47,443 nucleotides of DNA from Mordavella massiliensis (GTDB lineage Bacteria; Bacillota; Clostridia; Lachnospirales; Lachnospiraceae): positions 1-47,443 of the forward strand of contig NZ_JACJLV010000019.1 of the NCBI RefSeq assembly GCF_016902415.1, read 5' to 3'. Positions 8,823-16,105 of this stretch are shown here, in pieces. Both the position numbers and the translations under genes were made by a program. The notes below the pieces were generated by a model. It did no database searches. It saw only the letters and a list, made by a program, of their open reading frames with translations, and was not told where the DNA came from. The stretch's first letter is position 1. The number at the start of each line of letters is the position of its first letter.

Positions 8823-10106
8823 TCAGACGCGGACGATCTGCTGGCAGTATTCGTTCACAAAAGGCATTTTGTATTTGTTTGTGATGACACTTTCATAAAG
8901 GTCAGAAGCAAACATGTCCTGACGCAGCATTTTCTGCGCGGTTTCAGAGAGCCCTTCTGTCTGCGTCAGTTTTGTAATAAGAGGAATCGAAGAGAAACGC
9001 TTGATCCGGGCCATTAACTTGGCTCCCTCTTTGCGGAACCCAAGGACCCGGGCGTACTGGCATCCTCCCGCCTCTTTATAAAGCGACAGATCAGCGGCTC
9101 TGATATCCAGGAGAATGTGGAGCATACACCGGCTGATCCGGGAGTAGGTAAGCTCCCTGGTTTTTAAAAGATCACAGAACTGGTCAAACGTAATGAAATC
9201 ATTGGCGTGATTTACCATGCGGTTGGCCAGTTCTTCTGTCATATCCATGTATTCTTTCAATGATTCCCTTGTTTCGGTCAGCAGTTTATAACGGAATAAC
9301 AGAGAAAAATCGCCGGTATAGACCGGATAGCGTACCCGGTGTGTCTCTTCCAGGGTGCGGATGCATGCAGGAGGCACCTGGTCCTCCAGGCGGGTAAGGA
9401 CTTCGGATAATTCCGGTTCGTCATAAGGCTTGTCGGAAGTCATATGAACCGAACTTCCGGCATAGGCAAGAAGCCTTCGGATGGCGGAAGCGGAGCTGTA
9501 GCCTTCCTTCAGATCTTTGTCGTGGTAACCGGAGACTTTTCGCTTGATCGTATAGGCGCCGATGGGGCTTTTCCGCCGGTACAGCGCTTTGATGTATTCG
9601 ATCCCCAGGATATTATTGGGCTGTTCCAGGATTTCGTCCAGGGACGGGTCCTGCAGGTAGGACTTTAATGCCGCCTGCCTGGCAAGGGGGAAGGAGAGGC
9701 CGCTTTTTAGATTCGCCTGAAGAAAGGAACGGTATTCCTCCGGCTCATCCGCAGTAATATGGGCGATCTTTTCCAGAAGATAGTAGTCGCCGCATTCACT
9801 TCCAAAGCAGATACAGTCGATGCATCCAAGCTGTTCCAGCAGGGAAACCGCTCCTTCGGCAAAATATTCGGCGCTTCCGCAGGCATAGCATACCGGAAGC
9901 TCCAGAACCAGGGGGACGCCGGCCTCCAGGGCAACTTCCGCGCGCAGATGTTTGGGCATGATGGCGGGGGCTCCCCGCTGCACGTAATTGCCGCTCATCA
10001 CGACAATGGCCGTGTCTGCTCCTGTGACCTCCAGTGCTTTTTCAATATGATATAAATGACCGTTGTGAAAGGGGTTGTATTCTGTGATCAGACCAACGAT
10101 TTTCAT
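8823..10106 (-). CDS. tmcAL: tRNA(Met) cytidine acetate ligase
   Basis: A 427-residue nucleotidyltransferase-like enzyme (formerly YlbM family). TmcAL activates acetate with ATP and acetylates the wobble cytidine of elongator tRNA-Met (ac4C34). The N-terminal GLITEYNPFHNGHLYHIEKAL holds the HxGH nucleotide-binding motif at residues 14-17. MSGNYVQRGAPAIMPKHLRAEVAL and CFGSECGDYYLLEKIA are also family segments. The start CAT at 10104-10106 is preceded on the minus strand by a GGAGAA ribosome site. A strong promoter (-35 at 10172-10177, -10 at 10149-10154, minus strand) drives it and overlaps the mgtE promoter. Using acetate links it loosely to the nearby Pta-AckA pair. Confidence 0.92.
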   Translation of the reverse strand: MKIVGLITEYNPFHNGHLYHIEKALEVTGADTAIVVMSGNYVQRGAPAIMPKHLRAEVALEAGVPLVLELPVCYACGSAEYFAEGAVSLLEQLGCIDCICFGSECGDYYLLEKIAHITADEPEEYRSFLQANLKSGLSFPLARQAALKSYLQDPSLDEILEQPNNILGIEYIKALYRRKSPIGAYTIKRKVSGYHDKDLKEGYSSASAIRRLLAYAGSSVHMTSDKPYDEPELSEVLTRLEDQVPPACIRTLEETHRVRYPVYTGDFSLLFRYKLLTETRESLKEYMDMTEELANRMVNHANDFITFDQFCDLLKTRELTYSRISRCMLHILLDIRAADLSLYKEAGGCQYARVLGFRKEGAKLMARIKRFSSIPLITKLTQTEGLSETAQKMLRQDMFASDLYESVITNKYKMPFVNEYCQQIVRV

Positions 10107-10127
10107 AAGATTCTCCTACTATTAGTA

Positions 10128-10177
10128 TTGTATATCTTTTTGAAATTGATTATACTATAGAAAGGCACGGCTTGCAA
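10128..10177. promoter_or_regulatory. Overlapping divergent promoters of mgtE and tmcAL
   Basis: Plus direction (mgtE): TTGTAT at 10128-10133, 17-base spacer, TATACT at 10151-10156. Minus direction (tmcAL): TTGCAA at 10172-10177, 17-base spacer, TATAAT at 10149-10154 (ATTATA on the plus strand). The two -10 boxes overlap in ATTATACT, so one polymerase excludes the other. Both spacings are ideal. The expected mgtE start is near 10163, leaving a leader of about 38 nt, too short for an M-box riboswitch. Confidence 0.75.
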
Positions 10178-10200
10178 TCATACGGGAAGGAGGATGCATC

Positions 10201-11571
10201 ATGAGTGAAAACGACAGCAAAATGCGCGAAAAGCTGACAGAAGAGCGGATTCTGGAAATGCTGGAACGCAAGCAGTATAAAGAACTCAAAGAAGAACTGG
10301 AAAATAACATGTATCCCGTAGATCTGGCGGATATTCTGGAAGAATTTGACCAGAAGCACATGGTCATGGTATTCCGGCTTCTTGCAAAAGAAGAGGCTGC
10401 AGAAACCTTCACGTATATGAACAGCGACATGCGTGAGATCCTGATCGGCGCCCTGACCGATTCCGAGCTGGAAGAGGTCATGGAAGAGATGTATCTGGAT
10501 GATACCGTAGACGTGCTGGAAGAAATGCCGGCTAATGTGGTAGACAGGCTCCTTCTGGCAACAGATGAAGAGAAGCGGACACAGATCAACCAGCTTCTGC
10601 AGTATCCGGAAGACAGCGCCGGAAGCGTGATGAACGTGGATTACATTGCTGTCCGCAAGGAAATGACGGTGGCTGAGGCTATCCTGAAGATCCGTCAGGT
10701 AGGTCTTAACAAAGAAACCATCTACACCTGCTATGTGACAGAAAAGCGTAAGCTGATCGGATATGTGGATGTCAAAGAACTTCTGACGACCAGTGAATCG
10801 AAACTCATTGAAGAGATCATGGAGACCAATCTTCTGTATGCGCATACCACGGACGATCAGGAAGATGTGGTCCGGATGATCACAAAATACGGGTTGATCG
10901 CCCTTCCGATCCTGGATCATGAGAACTGTATGGTGGGCATCGTTACGGTAGACGACGCGATGGACGTTATGCAGGAAGAAACGACGGAAGATATCAGCAT
11001 CATGGCCGGTGTGGCTCCCAATGAGGATTCTTATTTTGAGACCACTGTTCTGGAGCATGTAAAGAGCAGGCTTCCCTGGCTGTTATTCCTTATGCTTTCC
11101 GCAACCATTACCCAGATGATCATGAACAGTTATGAATCCGCCCTTGCGGTGATGCCACAGCTTGCGGGATTTATTCCCATGCTGACGGGTACGGGGGGAA
11201 ACTGTGGATCGCAGAGTTCCACTCTGGTGATCCGCGGCCTTGCGGTAGAAGAGATTGAATTTGCGGATCTTCCGAAAGTGATCTGGAAAGAGGTCCGGGT
11301 GGCTGTCTGTATCAGTCTGGTGCTGGCGGTAGTGAACGGGATCCGCATCCTGATCATGGGACAGGGAGACGTCATGGTTGCGCTGACGATCGGACTGACC
11401 ATGGCGTGTACGGTTGTGATCGCCAAGGTAGTTGGATGTACCCTGCCTCTGTGTGCGAAAAAAGTCGGACTGGATCCGGCCATCATGGCTACACCTCTGA
11501 TTTCCACGTTAGTAGACATCAGCACCATCAGTGTATATTTCGCAATCGTCAGCAAAGCATTTCAACTGTGA
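10201..11571 (+). CDS. mgtE: Magnesium transporter MgtE
   Basis: A 456-residue MgtE channel: a cytoplasmic N-domain (about 1-130, rich in Glu/Asp), tandem CBS domains (about 130-260) that sense intracellular Mg2+, a connecting helix, and five membrane segments from about residue 280. The pore motif PMLTGTGGNCGSQSSTL is clear. The family is homodimeric and Mg2+-gated. AAGGAGG at 10187-10193 precedes ATG 10201. It is transcribed alone between a strong promoter and the terminator at 11614-11640. No CorA or regulatory partner is adjacent. Confidence 0.96.
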   Translation: MSENDSKMREKLTEERILEMLERKQYKELKEELENNMYPVDLADILEEFDQKHMVMVFRLLAKEEAAETFTYMNSDMREILIGALTDSELEEVMEEMYLDDTVDVLEEMPANVVDRLLLATDEEKRTQINQLLQYPEDSAGSVMNVDYIAVRKEMTVAEAILKIRQVGLNKETIYTCYVTEKRKLIGYVDVKELLTTSESKLIEEIMETNLLYAHTTDDQEDVVRMITKYGLIALPILDHENCMVGIVTVDDAMDVMQEETTEDISIMAGVAPNEDSYFETTVLEHVKSRLPWLLFLMLSATITQMIMNSYESALAVMPQLAGFIPMLTGTGGNCGSQSSTLVIRGLAVEEIEFADLPKVIWKEVRVAVCISLVLAVVNGIRILIMGQGDVMVALTIGLTMACTVVIAKVVGCTLPLCAKKVGLDPAIMATPLISTLVDISTISVYFAIVSKAFQL

Positions 11572-11613
11572 TATTTTCCATTTTGTACCGAAAAATAGAC
11601 ATAAGTTTCCAAT

Positions 11614-11640
11614 AAGAGACCTTGTTTGCAAGGTCTCTTT
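11614..11640 (+). terminator. Rho-independent terminator after mgtE
   Basis: An 11-bp perfect stem, AAGAGACCTTG (11614-11624) with CAAGGTCTCTT (11629-11639), loop TTTG, followed by a short T-rich run. The loop and right arm also overlap the -35 box of the pta promoter. Confidence 0.8.
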
Positions 11641-11650
11641 GTATTATAAT
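11622..11650 (+). promoter_or_regulatory. Promoter of pta-ackA, nested in the mgtE terminator
   Basis: TTGTTT at 11622-11627, a 17-base spacer, and consensus TATAAT at 11645-11650. The -35 box lies across the loop of the upstream terminator, and transcription should begin near 11657, about 30 bases before the pta start. Confidence 0.65.
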
Positions 11651-11688
11651 TAATATATTGAGAATCTTAGGAAAGGAGTCTATTGAAC

Positions 11689-12690
11689 ATGGGATTCATA
11701 GATGAGATCAAAGCAAAAGCAAAAACATCCAAAAAGACGATCGTTCTTCCGGAAACAGAGGATATCCGGACTTACGAGGCGGCAGAGGCGGTTTTAAAAG
11801 AAGGAACTGCCAATCTGATCCTGATCGGAAGCGAAGAGGAGATTGCCAAAAATAAAGGGGATTTTGACATCAGCGGCGCTACGATCGTTGATCCGGCAAC
11901 CTACGAAAAGACCGAAGCCTATATTGCCAAACTGGTAGAGTTAAGACAGAAGAAGGGCATGACTGAGGAGCAGGCAAGAGAACTTCTCCTGACAAACTAT
12001 CTGTATTACGGCGTCATGATGGTAAAGATGAAAGACGCAGACGGTATGGTTTCCGGCGCCTGCCACTCCACAGCAGACACCTTAAGACCCTGCCTGCAGA
12101 TCCTGAAGACAAAGCCTGGCACCAAGCTGGTCAGCGCATTCTTTGTAATCGTTGTACCGGATTGTGATATGGGAGCTGACGGAACCTTCGTATTTGCAGA
12201 TTCCGGTCTGGAGCAGAATCCGGATCCGGAGAAGCTTGCAGCTATCGCTCTTTCTTCCGCAGATTCTTTCCGTCTGTTGACAGGAAAAGAGCCGGTTGTG
12301 GCTATGCTTTCCCACTCTACCAAGGGAAGCGCAAAACACCCGGATGTAGACAAAGTCGTAGAAGCGACCCGCATCGCAAAAGAAAACGCGCCGGAAGGCC
12401 TTCTGCTGGACGGGGAATTCCAGCTTGACGCGGCCATCGTACCGGAAGTAGGCGCATCCAAAGCACCGGGAAGCCCGGTTGCAGGAAAGGCAAATGTTCT
12501 GGTATTCCCGGATCTGGATGCCGGAAATATCGGATACAAACTGGCACAGAGACTGGCAAAGGCCGAAGCATACGGACCTCTGACCCAGGGTATCGCAGCG
12601 CCGGTGAACGACCTGTCCCGCGGCTGCAGTGCAAAAGATATCGAAGGTGTGGTAGCAATTACAGCTGTACAGTGTATGGCAAATGATTAA
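11689..12690 (+). CDS. pta: Phosphate acetyltransferase
   Basis: Pta converts acetyl-CoA and phosphate to acetyl phosphate and CoA. The protein is 333 residues, the short form lacking the N-terminal regulatory domain of E. coli Pta. Family segments include VLPETEDIRTYEAAEA, DADGMVSGACHSTADTLRP, MLSHSTKGSAKHPD and NVLVFPDLDAGNIGYKL. An in-frame TTG at 11683 exists, but AAAGGAG ending at 11678 is only 4 bases from it and 10 from ATG 11689, so ATG is the better start. ackA follows at 22 bases; together they make acetate and ATP from acetyl-CoA. Confidence 0.96.
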   Translation: MGFIDEIKAKAKTSKKTIVLPETEDIRTYEAAEAVLKEGTANLILIGSEEEIAKNKGDFDISGATIVDPATYEKTEAYIAKLVELRQKKGMTEEQARELLLTNYLYYGVMMVKMKDADGMVSGACHSTADTLRPCLQILKTKPGTKLVSAFFVIVVPDCDMGADGTFVFADSGLEQNPDPEKLAAIALSSADSFRLLTGKEPVVAMLSHSTKGSAKHPDVDKVVEATRIAKENAPEGLLLDGEFQLDAAIVPEVGASKAPGSPVAGKANVLVFPDLDAGNIGYKLAQRLAKAEAYGPLTQGIAAPVNDLSRGCSAKDIEGVVAITAVQCMAND

Positions 12691-12712
12691 TATTATAGAG
12701 AGGTAAAAAGAA

Positions 12713-13903
12713 ATGAATGTATTAGTAATCAATTGTGGAAGCTCATCTTTAAAATTCCAGCTCATCGACTCTGAGTCTGAGAATGTACTGGCAAAAGGAC
12801 TTTGCGAGAGAATCGGGATTGACGGAAGCCTGACTTATCAGCCGGCAGGCGGAGAAAAGGTTAAATCCGAAAAAGCGATGCCTACACATACCGAGGCGAT
12901 CCAGTTCGTGATCGACGCTCTGACAGATTCCGAGACCGGCGTGGTAAAGAGCCTTTCCGAGATCGGTGCAGTCGGACACCGCGTGGTACACGGCGGAGAA
13001 AAATTTGCAAGCTCTGTAGTGATCAATGACGAGGTGCTGGCCGGCATCGAAGCATGCAGCGATCTGGCTCCGCTTCACAATCCTGCCAACCTGATCGGTA
13101 TCCGCGCCTGCCAGAAGCTGATGCCCGGTACACCGATGGTAGCTGTATTTGATACCGCTTTCCATCAGACCATGCCGGAAAAGGCATATTTATACGGACT
13201 GCCGTATGAGTATTATGAGAAATATGCAGTAAGACGTTACGGCTTCCATGGTACAAGCCACAGCTTCGTTTCCAAACACGCGGCAGATTTCCTGGGACTG
13301 GATCTTAACAATTCCAAGATCATCGTTGCACACCTTGGAAACGGCGCATCCATCAGCGCTGTACTGAACGGCAAATGCGTAGACACATCCATGGGTCTGA
13401 CACCACTGGAAGGTCTGGTTATGGGAACCCGTTCCGGCGATATGGATCCGGCTATCATGGAATATATCGCAAAGAAGGAAGATCTGGATATCGCAGGCGT
13501 GATGAACGTCCTCAACAAAAAATCCGGTGTATACGGACTGTCCAAGAATCTGTCCAGCGACTTCCGTGACCTGGAAGAGGCAATGGAGAACGGCAACAAA
13601 TATGCAGCAGCAGCTCTGGAAGTGTTCTGCTACCGCGTAGCAAAATACATCGGCTCCTATGTGGCAGCCATGAACGGCGTAGATGCGATCGCATTTACCG
13701 CAGGAATCGGTGAGAACGCCGGAATCGTGCGCGAGAAAGTTCTTGCCTACCTGGGATACCTGGGAATCACATTGGATGCGGAAGCCAACAAAAAGCGCGG
13801 CGAAGACTTTGTGATCTCCACAGCAGATTCCAAAGTAAAAGTTGCTGTGATCCCGACCAACGAAGAACTGGCGATCGCAAGAGAGACAGTAGCGCTGGTA
13901 TAA
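12713..13903 (+). CDS. ackA: Acetate kinase
   Basis: AckA transfers the phosphate of acetyl phosphate to ADP, giving acetate and ATP; it is cytoplasmic. At 396 residues it has the standard length. The ASKHA-fold phosphate motif [11 protein letters not shown] is at residues 7-17, [12 protein letters not shown] and [11 protein letters not shown] follow, and the adenosine-side AGIGENA lies near residue 325. AGAGAGG lies shortly before the ATG. It is second in the pta-ackA operon and gives the main ATP-forming step of acetogenic fermentation. Confidence 0.97.
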   Translation: MNVLVINCGSSSLKFQLIDSESENVLAKGLCERIGIDGSLTYQPAGGEKVKSEKAMPTHTEAIQFVIDALTDSETGVVKSLSEIGAVGHRVVHGGEKFASSVVINDEVLAGIEACSDLAPLHNPANLIGIRACQKLMPGTPMVAVFDTAFHQTMPEKAYLYGLPYEYYEKYAVRRYGFHGTSHSFVSKHAADFLGLDLNNSKIIVAHLGNGASISAVLNGKCVDTSMGLTPLEGLVMGTRSGDMDPAIMEYIAKKEDLDIAGVMNVLNKKSGVYGLSKNLSSDFRDLEEAMENGNKYAAAALEVFCYRVAKYIGSYVAAMNGVDAIAFTAGIGENAGIVREKVLAYLGYLGITLDAEANKKRGEDFVISTADSKVKVAVIPTNEELAIARETVALV

Positions 13904-13911
13904 CATAGGAT

Positions 13912-13946
13912 TGGTATCTGTCAGCTGTAAAACCATACCAGATTTT
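13912..13946 (+). terminator. Weak possible terminator after ackA
   Basis: TGGTAT (13912-13917) can pair with ATACCA (13935-13940) across a 17-base loop, followed by GATTTT. The stem is only 6 bp and the loop long, so this is tentative. Confidence 0.3.
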
Positions 13947-13969
13947 GTGTAAATTCGGGTTTTTTAGGG

Positions 13970-13997
13970 TTGACAATCCGTTATTGCATGATATAAT
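13970..13997 (+). promoter_or_regulatory. Strong promoter of the DUF177-rpmF operon
   Basis: Consensus TTGACA at 13970-13975, a 16-base spacer, and consensus TATAAT at 13992-13997 with an extended TGA just before it. The predicted start is near 14004. It is the best consensus promoter in the window, as expected for a ribosomal-protein operon. Confidence 0.85.
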
Positions 13998-14024
13998 AGT
14001 TTAGGTGTGAATAGGAGTATTATT

Positions 14025-14552
14025 ATGATATTAGACCTATCCAGCGTTTTGTCTGAACCACACCGTCCGATTGACACATCGGTGCCTGTAGAGATGGATG
14101 TTTTTCAATCCGCTCAGGGCAGCTTTCCGTTAAAGGAAAAATCAGAGTTACATCTTCTGATCGAATACGAAAAAGAACGGAAGCTTCAGATCAGCGGGAA
14201 AGCAGAGGTGACGGCAGTTATTCCTTGCGACCGGTGCCTGAAAGATGTGGAAGTCAGGATTCCCCTCGATTTTACAAAGAAGATCAGTGTGGATCCGGAA
14301 GAGACGGAAGACTCAGATGAACTAGACGAAACAAATTATATTGACGGATGCAGTTTGGATGTGGAACAACTGGTCCGCAACGAACTGTTAGTAGGGTGGC
14401 CGACGAAAGTTCTGTGCAGTGATGACTGTAAAGGCATCTGCAGCGTATGTGGTCAGAATTTGAATGAAGGGACCTGTGACTGTGAAGACACAAGTCTTGA
14501 CCCCAGAATGTCAGCGATCCGCGATGTTTTTAAGAATTTTAAGGAGGTGTAA
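14025..14552 (+). CDS. DUF177 (YceD/YlbN family) protein
   Basis: A 175-residue DUF177 protein, encoded directly before rpmF as in most bacteria. YceD-family proteins have been connected with 23S rRNA maintenance, but the biochemical role is not settled. A CDRC pair lies mid-protein, and the C-terminal part has CSDDCKGICSVCGQNL plus CDCED, which look like zinc-binding cysteines. A GTG at 14007 is in frame, but AGGAG at 14012-14016 fits ATG 14025 at 8-base spacing. The rpmF start lies 4 bases after its stop, so translation is probably coupled. Confidence 0.88.
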   Translation: MILDLSSVLSEPHRPIDTSVPVEMDVFQSAQGSFPLKEKSELHLLIEYEKERKLQISGKAEVTAVIPCDRCLKDVEVRIPLDFTKKISVDPEETEDSDELDETNYIDGCSLDVEQLVRNELLVGWPTKVLCSDDCKGICSVCGQNLNEGTCDCEDTSLDPRMSAIRDVFKNFKEV

Positions 14553-14555
14553 CCC

Positions 14556-14735
14556 ATGTCAATCTGCCCAAAGAATAAATCTTCCAAAGCAAGAAGAGAC
14601 AAAAGAAGAGCAAACTGGAAGATGAGCGCACCGAACCTGGTGAGATGCAGCAAGTGCGGCGAGCTTATGATGCCTCACAGAGTCTGCAAAGCTTGTGGCT
14701 CTTATAACAAAAAAGAAATCATTCCTCAGGATTAA
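14556..14735 (+). CDS. rpmF: 50S ribosomal protein L32
   Basis: A 59-residue L32: it begins MSICPKNKSSKARRDKRRAN and has a zinc ribbon formed by CSKC (31-34) and CKAC (44-47). It is therefore the zinc-binding (C+) form, not the cysteine-free paralogue used in zinc limitation. AAGGAGG just before the DUF177 stop serves ATG 14556. A strong terminator follows at once, which separates it from plsX, its usual downstream partner in Firmicutes. Confidence 0.97.
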   Translation: MSICPKNKSSKARRDKRRANWKMSAPNLVRCSKCGELMMPHRVCKACGSYNKKEIIPQD

Positions 14736-14762
14736 TTAGAAGCTATAGAGGAAAAGACTTAG

Positions 14763-14804
14763 ATCAGGAAGAAGTCCACTGATGGATTTCTTCCTGATTT
14801 TTTT
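14763..14804 (+). terminator. Strong terminator after rpmF
   Basis: A 15-bp stem, ATCAGGAAGAAGTCC (14763-14777) with GGATTTCTTCCTGAT (14784-14798), one G-T wobble, loop ACTGAT, then a run of T to 14804. It ends the ribosomal-protein operon immediately before the REP-like palindrome. Confidence 0.93.
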
Positions 14805-14845
14805 ATTTGGGACGTAGACCTTTGCAAAAGGTCTACGTCCCAAAT
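14805..14845. repeat. REP-like palindrome, left copy
   Basis: A 19-bp perfect inverted repeat, ATTTGGGACGTAGACCTTT (14805-14823) against 14827-14845, around a GCA centre. Its 33-base core (14809-14841) is identical to 19290-19322. There is no T run, so it is not a plain terminator. It resembles the GGGACG-type extragenic palindromes that REP-associated transposases mobilise, but no such transposase gene is in view. Confidence 0.85.
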
Positions 14846-14885
14846 TACGTTTTGCCCTGTACCTATTTGAAATTTACCCTGTACC
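14809..14885 (+). repeat. Left inverted-repeat end of the accessory block
   Basis: This 77-base stretch is the reverse complement relative of 19246-19322. The palindrome core is identical, and the next 50 bases (14836-14885 against 19246-19295) align without gaps at 33 identical positions by my hand count. Inside it CCCTGTACCT occurs twice (14855-14864 and 14877-14886), with a 22-base period. The right end carries its own doublet with the same period. Confidence 0.7.
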
Positions 14886-14900
14886 TGATCGTCAAATATC

Positions 14901-14929
14901 TTGACAGCAAATATATATCGAATTACAAT
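14901..14929 (+). promoter_or_regulatory. Promoter of the padR operon
   Basis: Consensus TTGACA at 14901-14906, a 17-base spacer, and TACAAT at 14924-14929. The -10 box lies in the first of two ATTACAATATAT repeats, so an operator-bound repressor would block it. Confidence 0.7.
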
Positions 14930-14956
14930 ATATATAACATTACAATATATTTGCTG
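14905..14956. promoter_or_regulatory. Candidate PadR operator (nested inverted and direct repeats)
   Basis: A 12-bp perfect inverted repeat, CAGCAAATATAT (14905-14916) and ATATATTTGCTG (14945-14956), encloses most of a 12-bp direct repeat, ATTACAATATAT at 14922-14933 and 14939-14950 (17-base period). The set covers the core promoter and transcription start. The family-typical ATGT-N8-ACAT site is not obvious, so assignment to the PadR product rests on position and symmetry. Confidence 0.55.
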
Positions 14957-14974
14957 GAAAAGAGGTGAATTTGA

Positions 14975-15298
14975 ATGACAGGTATAAAAGCAAATGCTTC
15001 AGGAAACAGTGCAATGCTTATTTTGAAATTGCTTTCCGAAAAAGATATGTATGGATATGAGATGATTGAAACACTTGCAAATCGTTCGAATAATGTGTTT
15101 GAAATGAAGGTGGGTACGCTTTATCCAATCTTGCATAGTATGGTTCAATCCGGGTATCTTACGGTTTATAGTGAGGAAGCGAATGGAAAACTTCGGAAAT
15201 ATTATCACTTAACAGAGAAGGGTCAAAAATATTTAGAAAAAGTAATTAAGGAGTGGAAGCTTTACACGGACACGGTATATGGGCTGATAGGAGGCTGA
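14975..15298 (+). CDS. PadR family transcriptional regulator
   Basis: A 107-residue winged-helix regulator of the short PadR-s2 type. The family pattern is clear: LLSEKDMYGYEMIETL, then the VGTLYPILHSMVQSGYL recognition region, then the wing with KLRKYYHLTEKGQKYL and a C-terminal dimerisation helix. Such proteins usually repress their own operon and a linked transporter until a drug or peptide ligand is bound. AGAGGTG lies 6-8 bases before ATG 14975. It is first in a four-gene block, 4 bases before the next gene. Its AT-rich look differs from the neighbouring housekeeping genes. Confidence 0.92.
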   Translation: MTGIKANASGNSAMLILKLLSEKDMYGYEMIETLANRSNNVFEMKVGTLYPILHSMVQSGYLTVYSEEANGKLRKYYHLTEKGQKYLEKVIKEWKLYTDTVYGLIGG

Positions 15299-15302
15299 TC
15301 GG

Positions 15303-16082
15303 ATGACGGAAGAGAAGTACTTGAAGAAATTAACTAAATATATTCATGATCCGGAAATCAGAAAAGAGATTCAAGATGAATATAGAGCACATATACATGA
15401 CTGCAAACAGGCATTGATTTGCGGTGGAATGACGGAGAATGAGGCGGAAGCGGAGGCTGTTCGTCAAATGGGAGATCCGGTTTTGGCAGGCAGAAAAATG
15501 GATCAGATATACCGGTCTAACATAGACTGGAAAATGGCCGTATGGTTTGTCTGTTGTGCTTTGCTTATTGGCGGACTGAAAGTGTCAGTTGTCATTTACT
15601 ATCAGAAAGATCTGGATAACGAAACTTATAATCTTATTATGATGGTAACCGGAATCGCATTCTTGGTTTGGGGGCTTTTCTGGTCAGCTGTAGAGAAATG
15701 TAATAATTATGAGCTATTTTATGTATGGGCAGAAGATTGGGGCGGAGCAGGAACCGGGCTTGTGAACAGCGGGGTACAGCTGGCTATGGGAGTTGCCTTT
15801 TTGTCTACGGATTTTCAGACGCTTTTTGTACTTATTCTCATTGTGGAAATGGTACAAATGCTGGAACGGTTTCTTATCGTAAGGGCGCAATCAAAGAAAG
15901 AGGAAAAATTAATGTGGGAACATGGCGTTGCGCGGACAGACATTCTGCCTTATAAAGGGCTGGCGGTCATAGAAGGTAAAAAAATGCGTGTCCGCACTAT
16001 TTCGGGTAACATTCCCAAGGGAAGAGATATTGTTGTGATCGGCTTGCGGGGATTTCGTCCAATTGTGATGTCTGCAGATTAA
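15303..16082 (+). CDS. Permease-prefix-domain membrane protein with NfeD-like C-terminus
   Basis: 259 residues. Residues 1-65 resemble the permease prefix domain found N-terminal to FtsX-type permeases or on partner proteins (TEEKYLKKLTKYI, EIQDEYRAHIHDCKQAL, EAVRQMGDP). Membrane segments follow at about 77-98, 110-129 and 153-192. The C-terminal 50 residues (GVARTDILPYKGLAVIEGKKMRV and on) look like the small beta-barrel that ends NfeD proteins. I infer a membrane accessory subunit for the transporter encoded next. It begins 4 bases after padR and ends 23 bases before the permease gene. The NfeD-like call is by eye and unverified. Confidence 0.65.
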   Translation: MTEEKYLKKLTKYIHDPEIRKEIQDEYRAHIHDCKQALICGGMTENEAEAEAVRQMGDPVLAGRKMDQIYRSNIDWKMAVWFVCCALLIGGLKVSVVIYYQKDLDNETYNLIMMVTGIAFLVWGLFWSAVEKCNNYELFYVWAEDWGGAGTGLVNSGVQLAMGVAFLSTDFQTLFVLILIVEMVQMLERFLIVRAQSKKEEKLMWEHGVARTDILPYKGLAVIEGKKMRVRTISGNIPKGRDIVVIGLRGFRPIVMSAD

Positions 16083-16105
16083 TTAACACTGCAGGAGGGA
16101 ATCAT

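Noticed and set aside
10157-10200. M-box riboswitch before mgtE
   Set aside because: The leader from the predicted start (about 10163) to ATG 10201 is only about 38 bases.
10150-11058. 302-codon minus-strand frame over mgtE
   Set aside because: Cys/Phe/His-rich composition without domains, fully antisense to mgtE.
14805-14845. Left palindrome as a plain transcription terminator
   Set aside because: rpmF already has a strong terminator at 14763-14804, the palindrome lacks a T run, and its core is repeated at 19290-19322.
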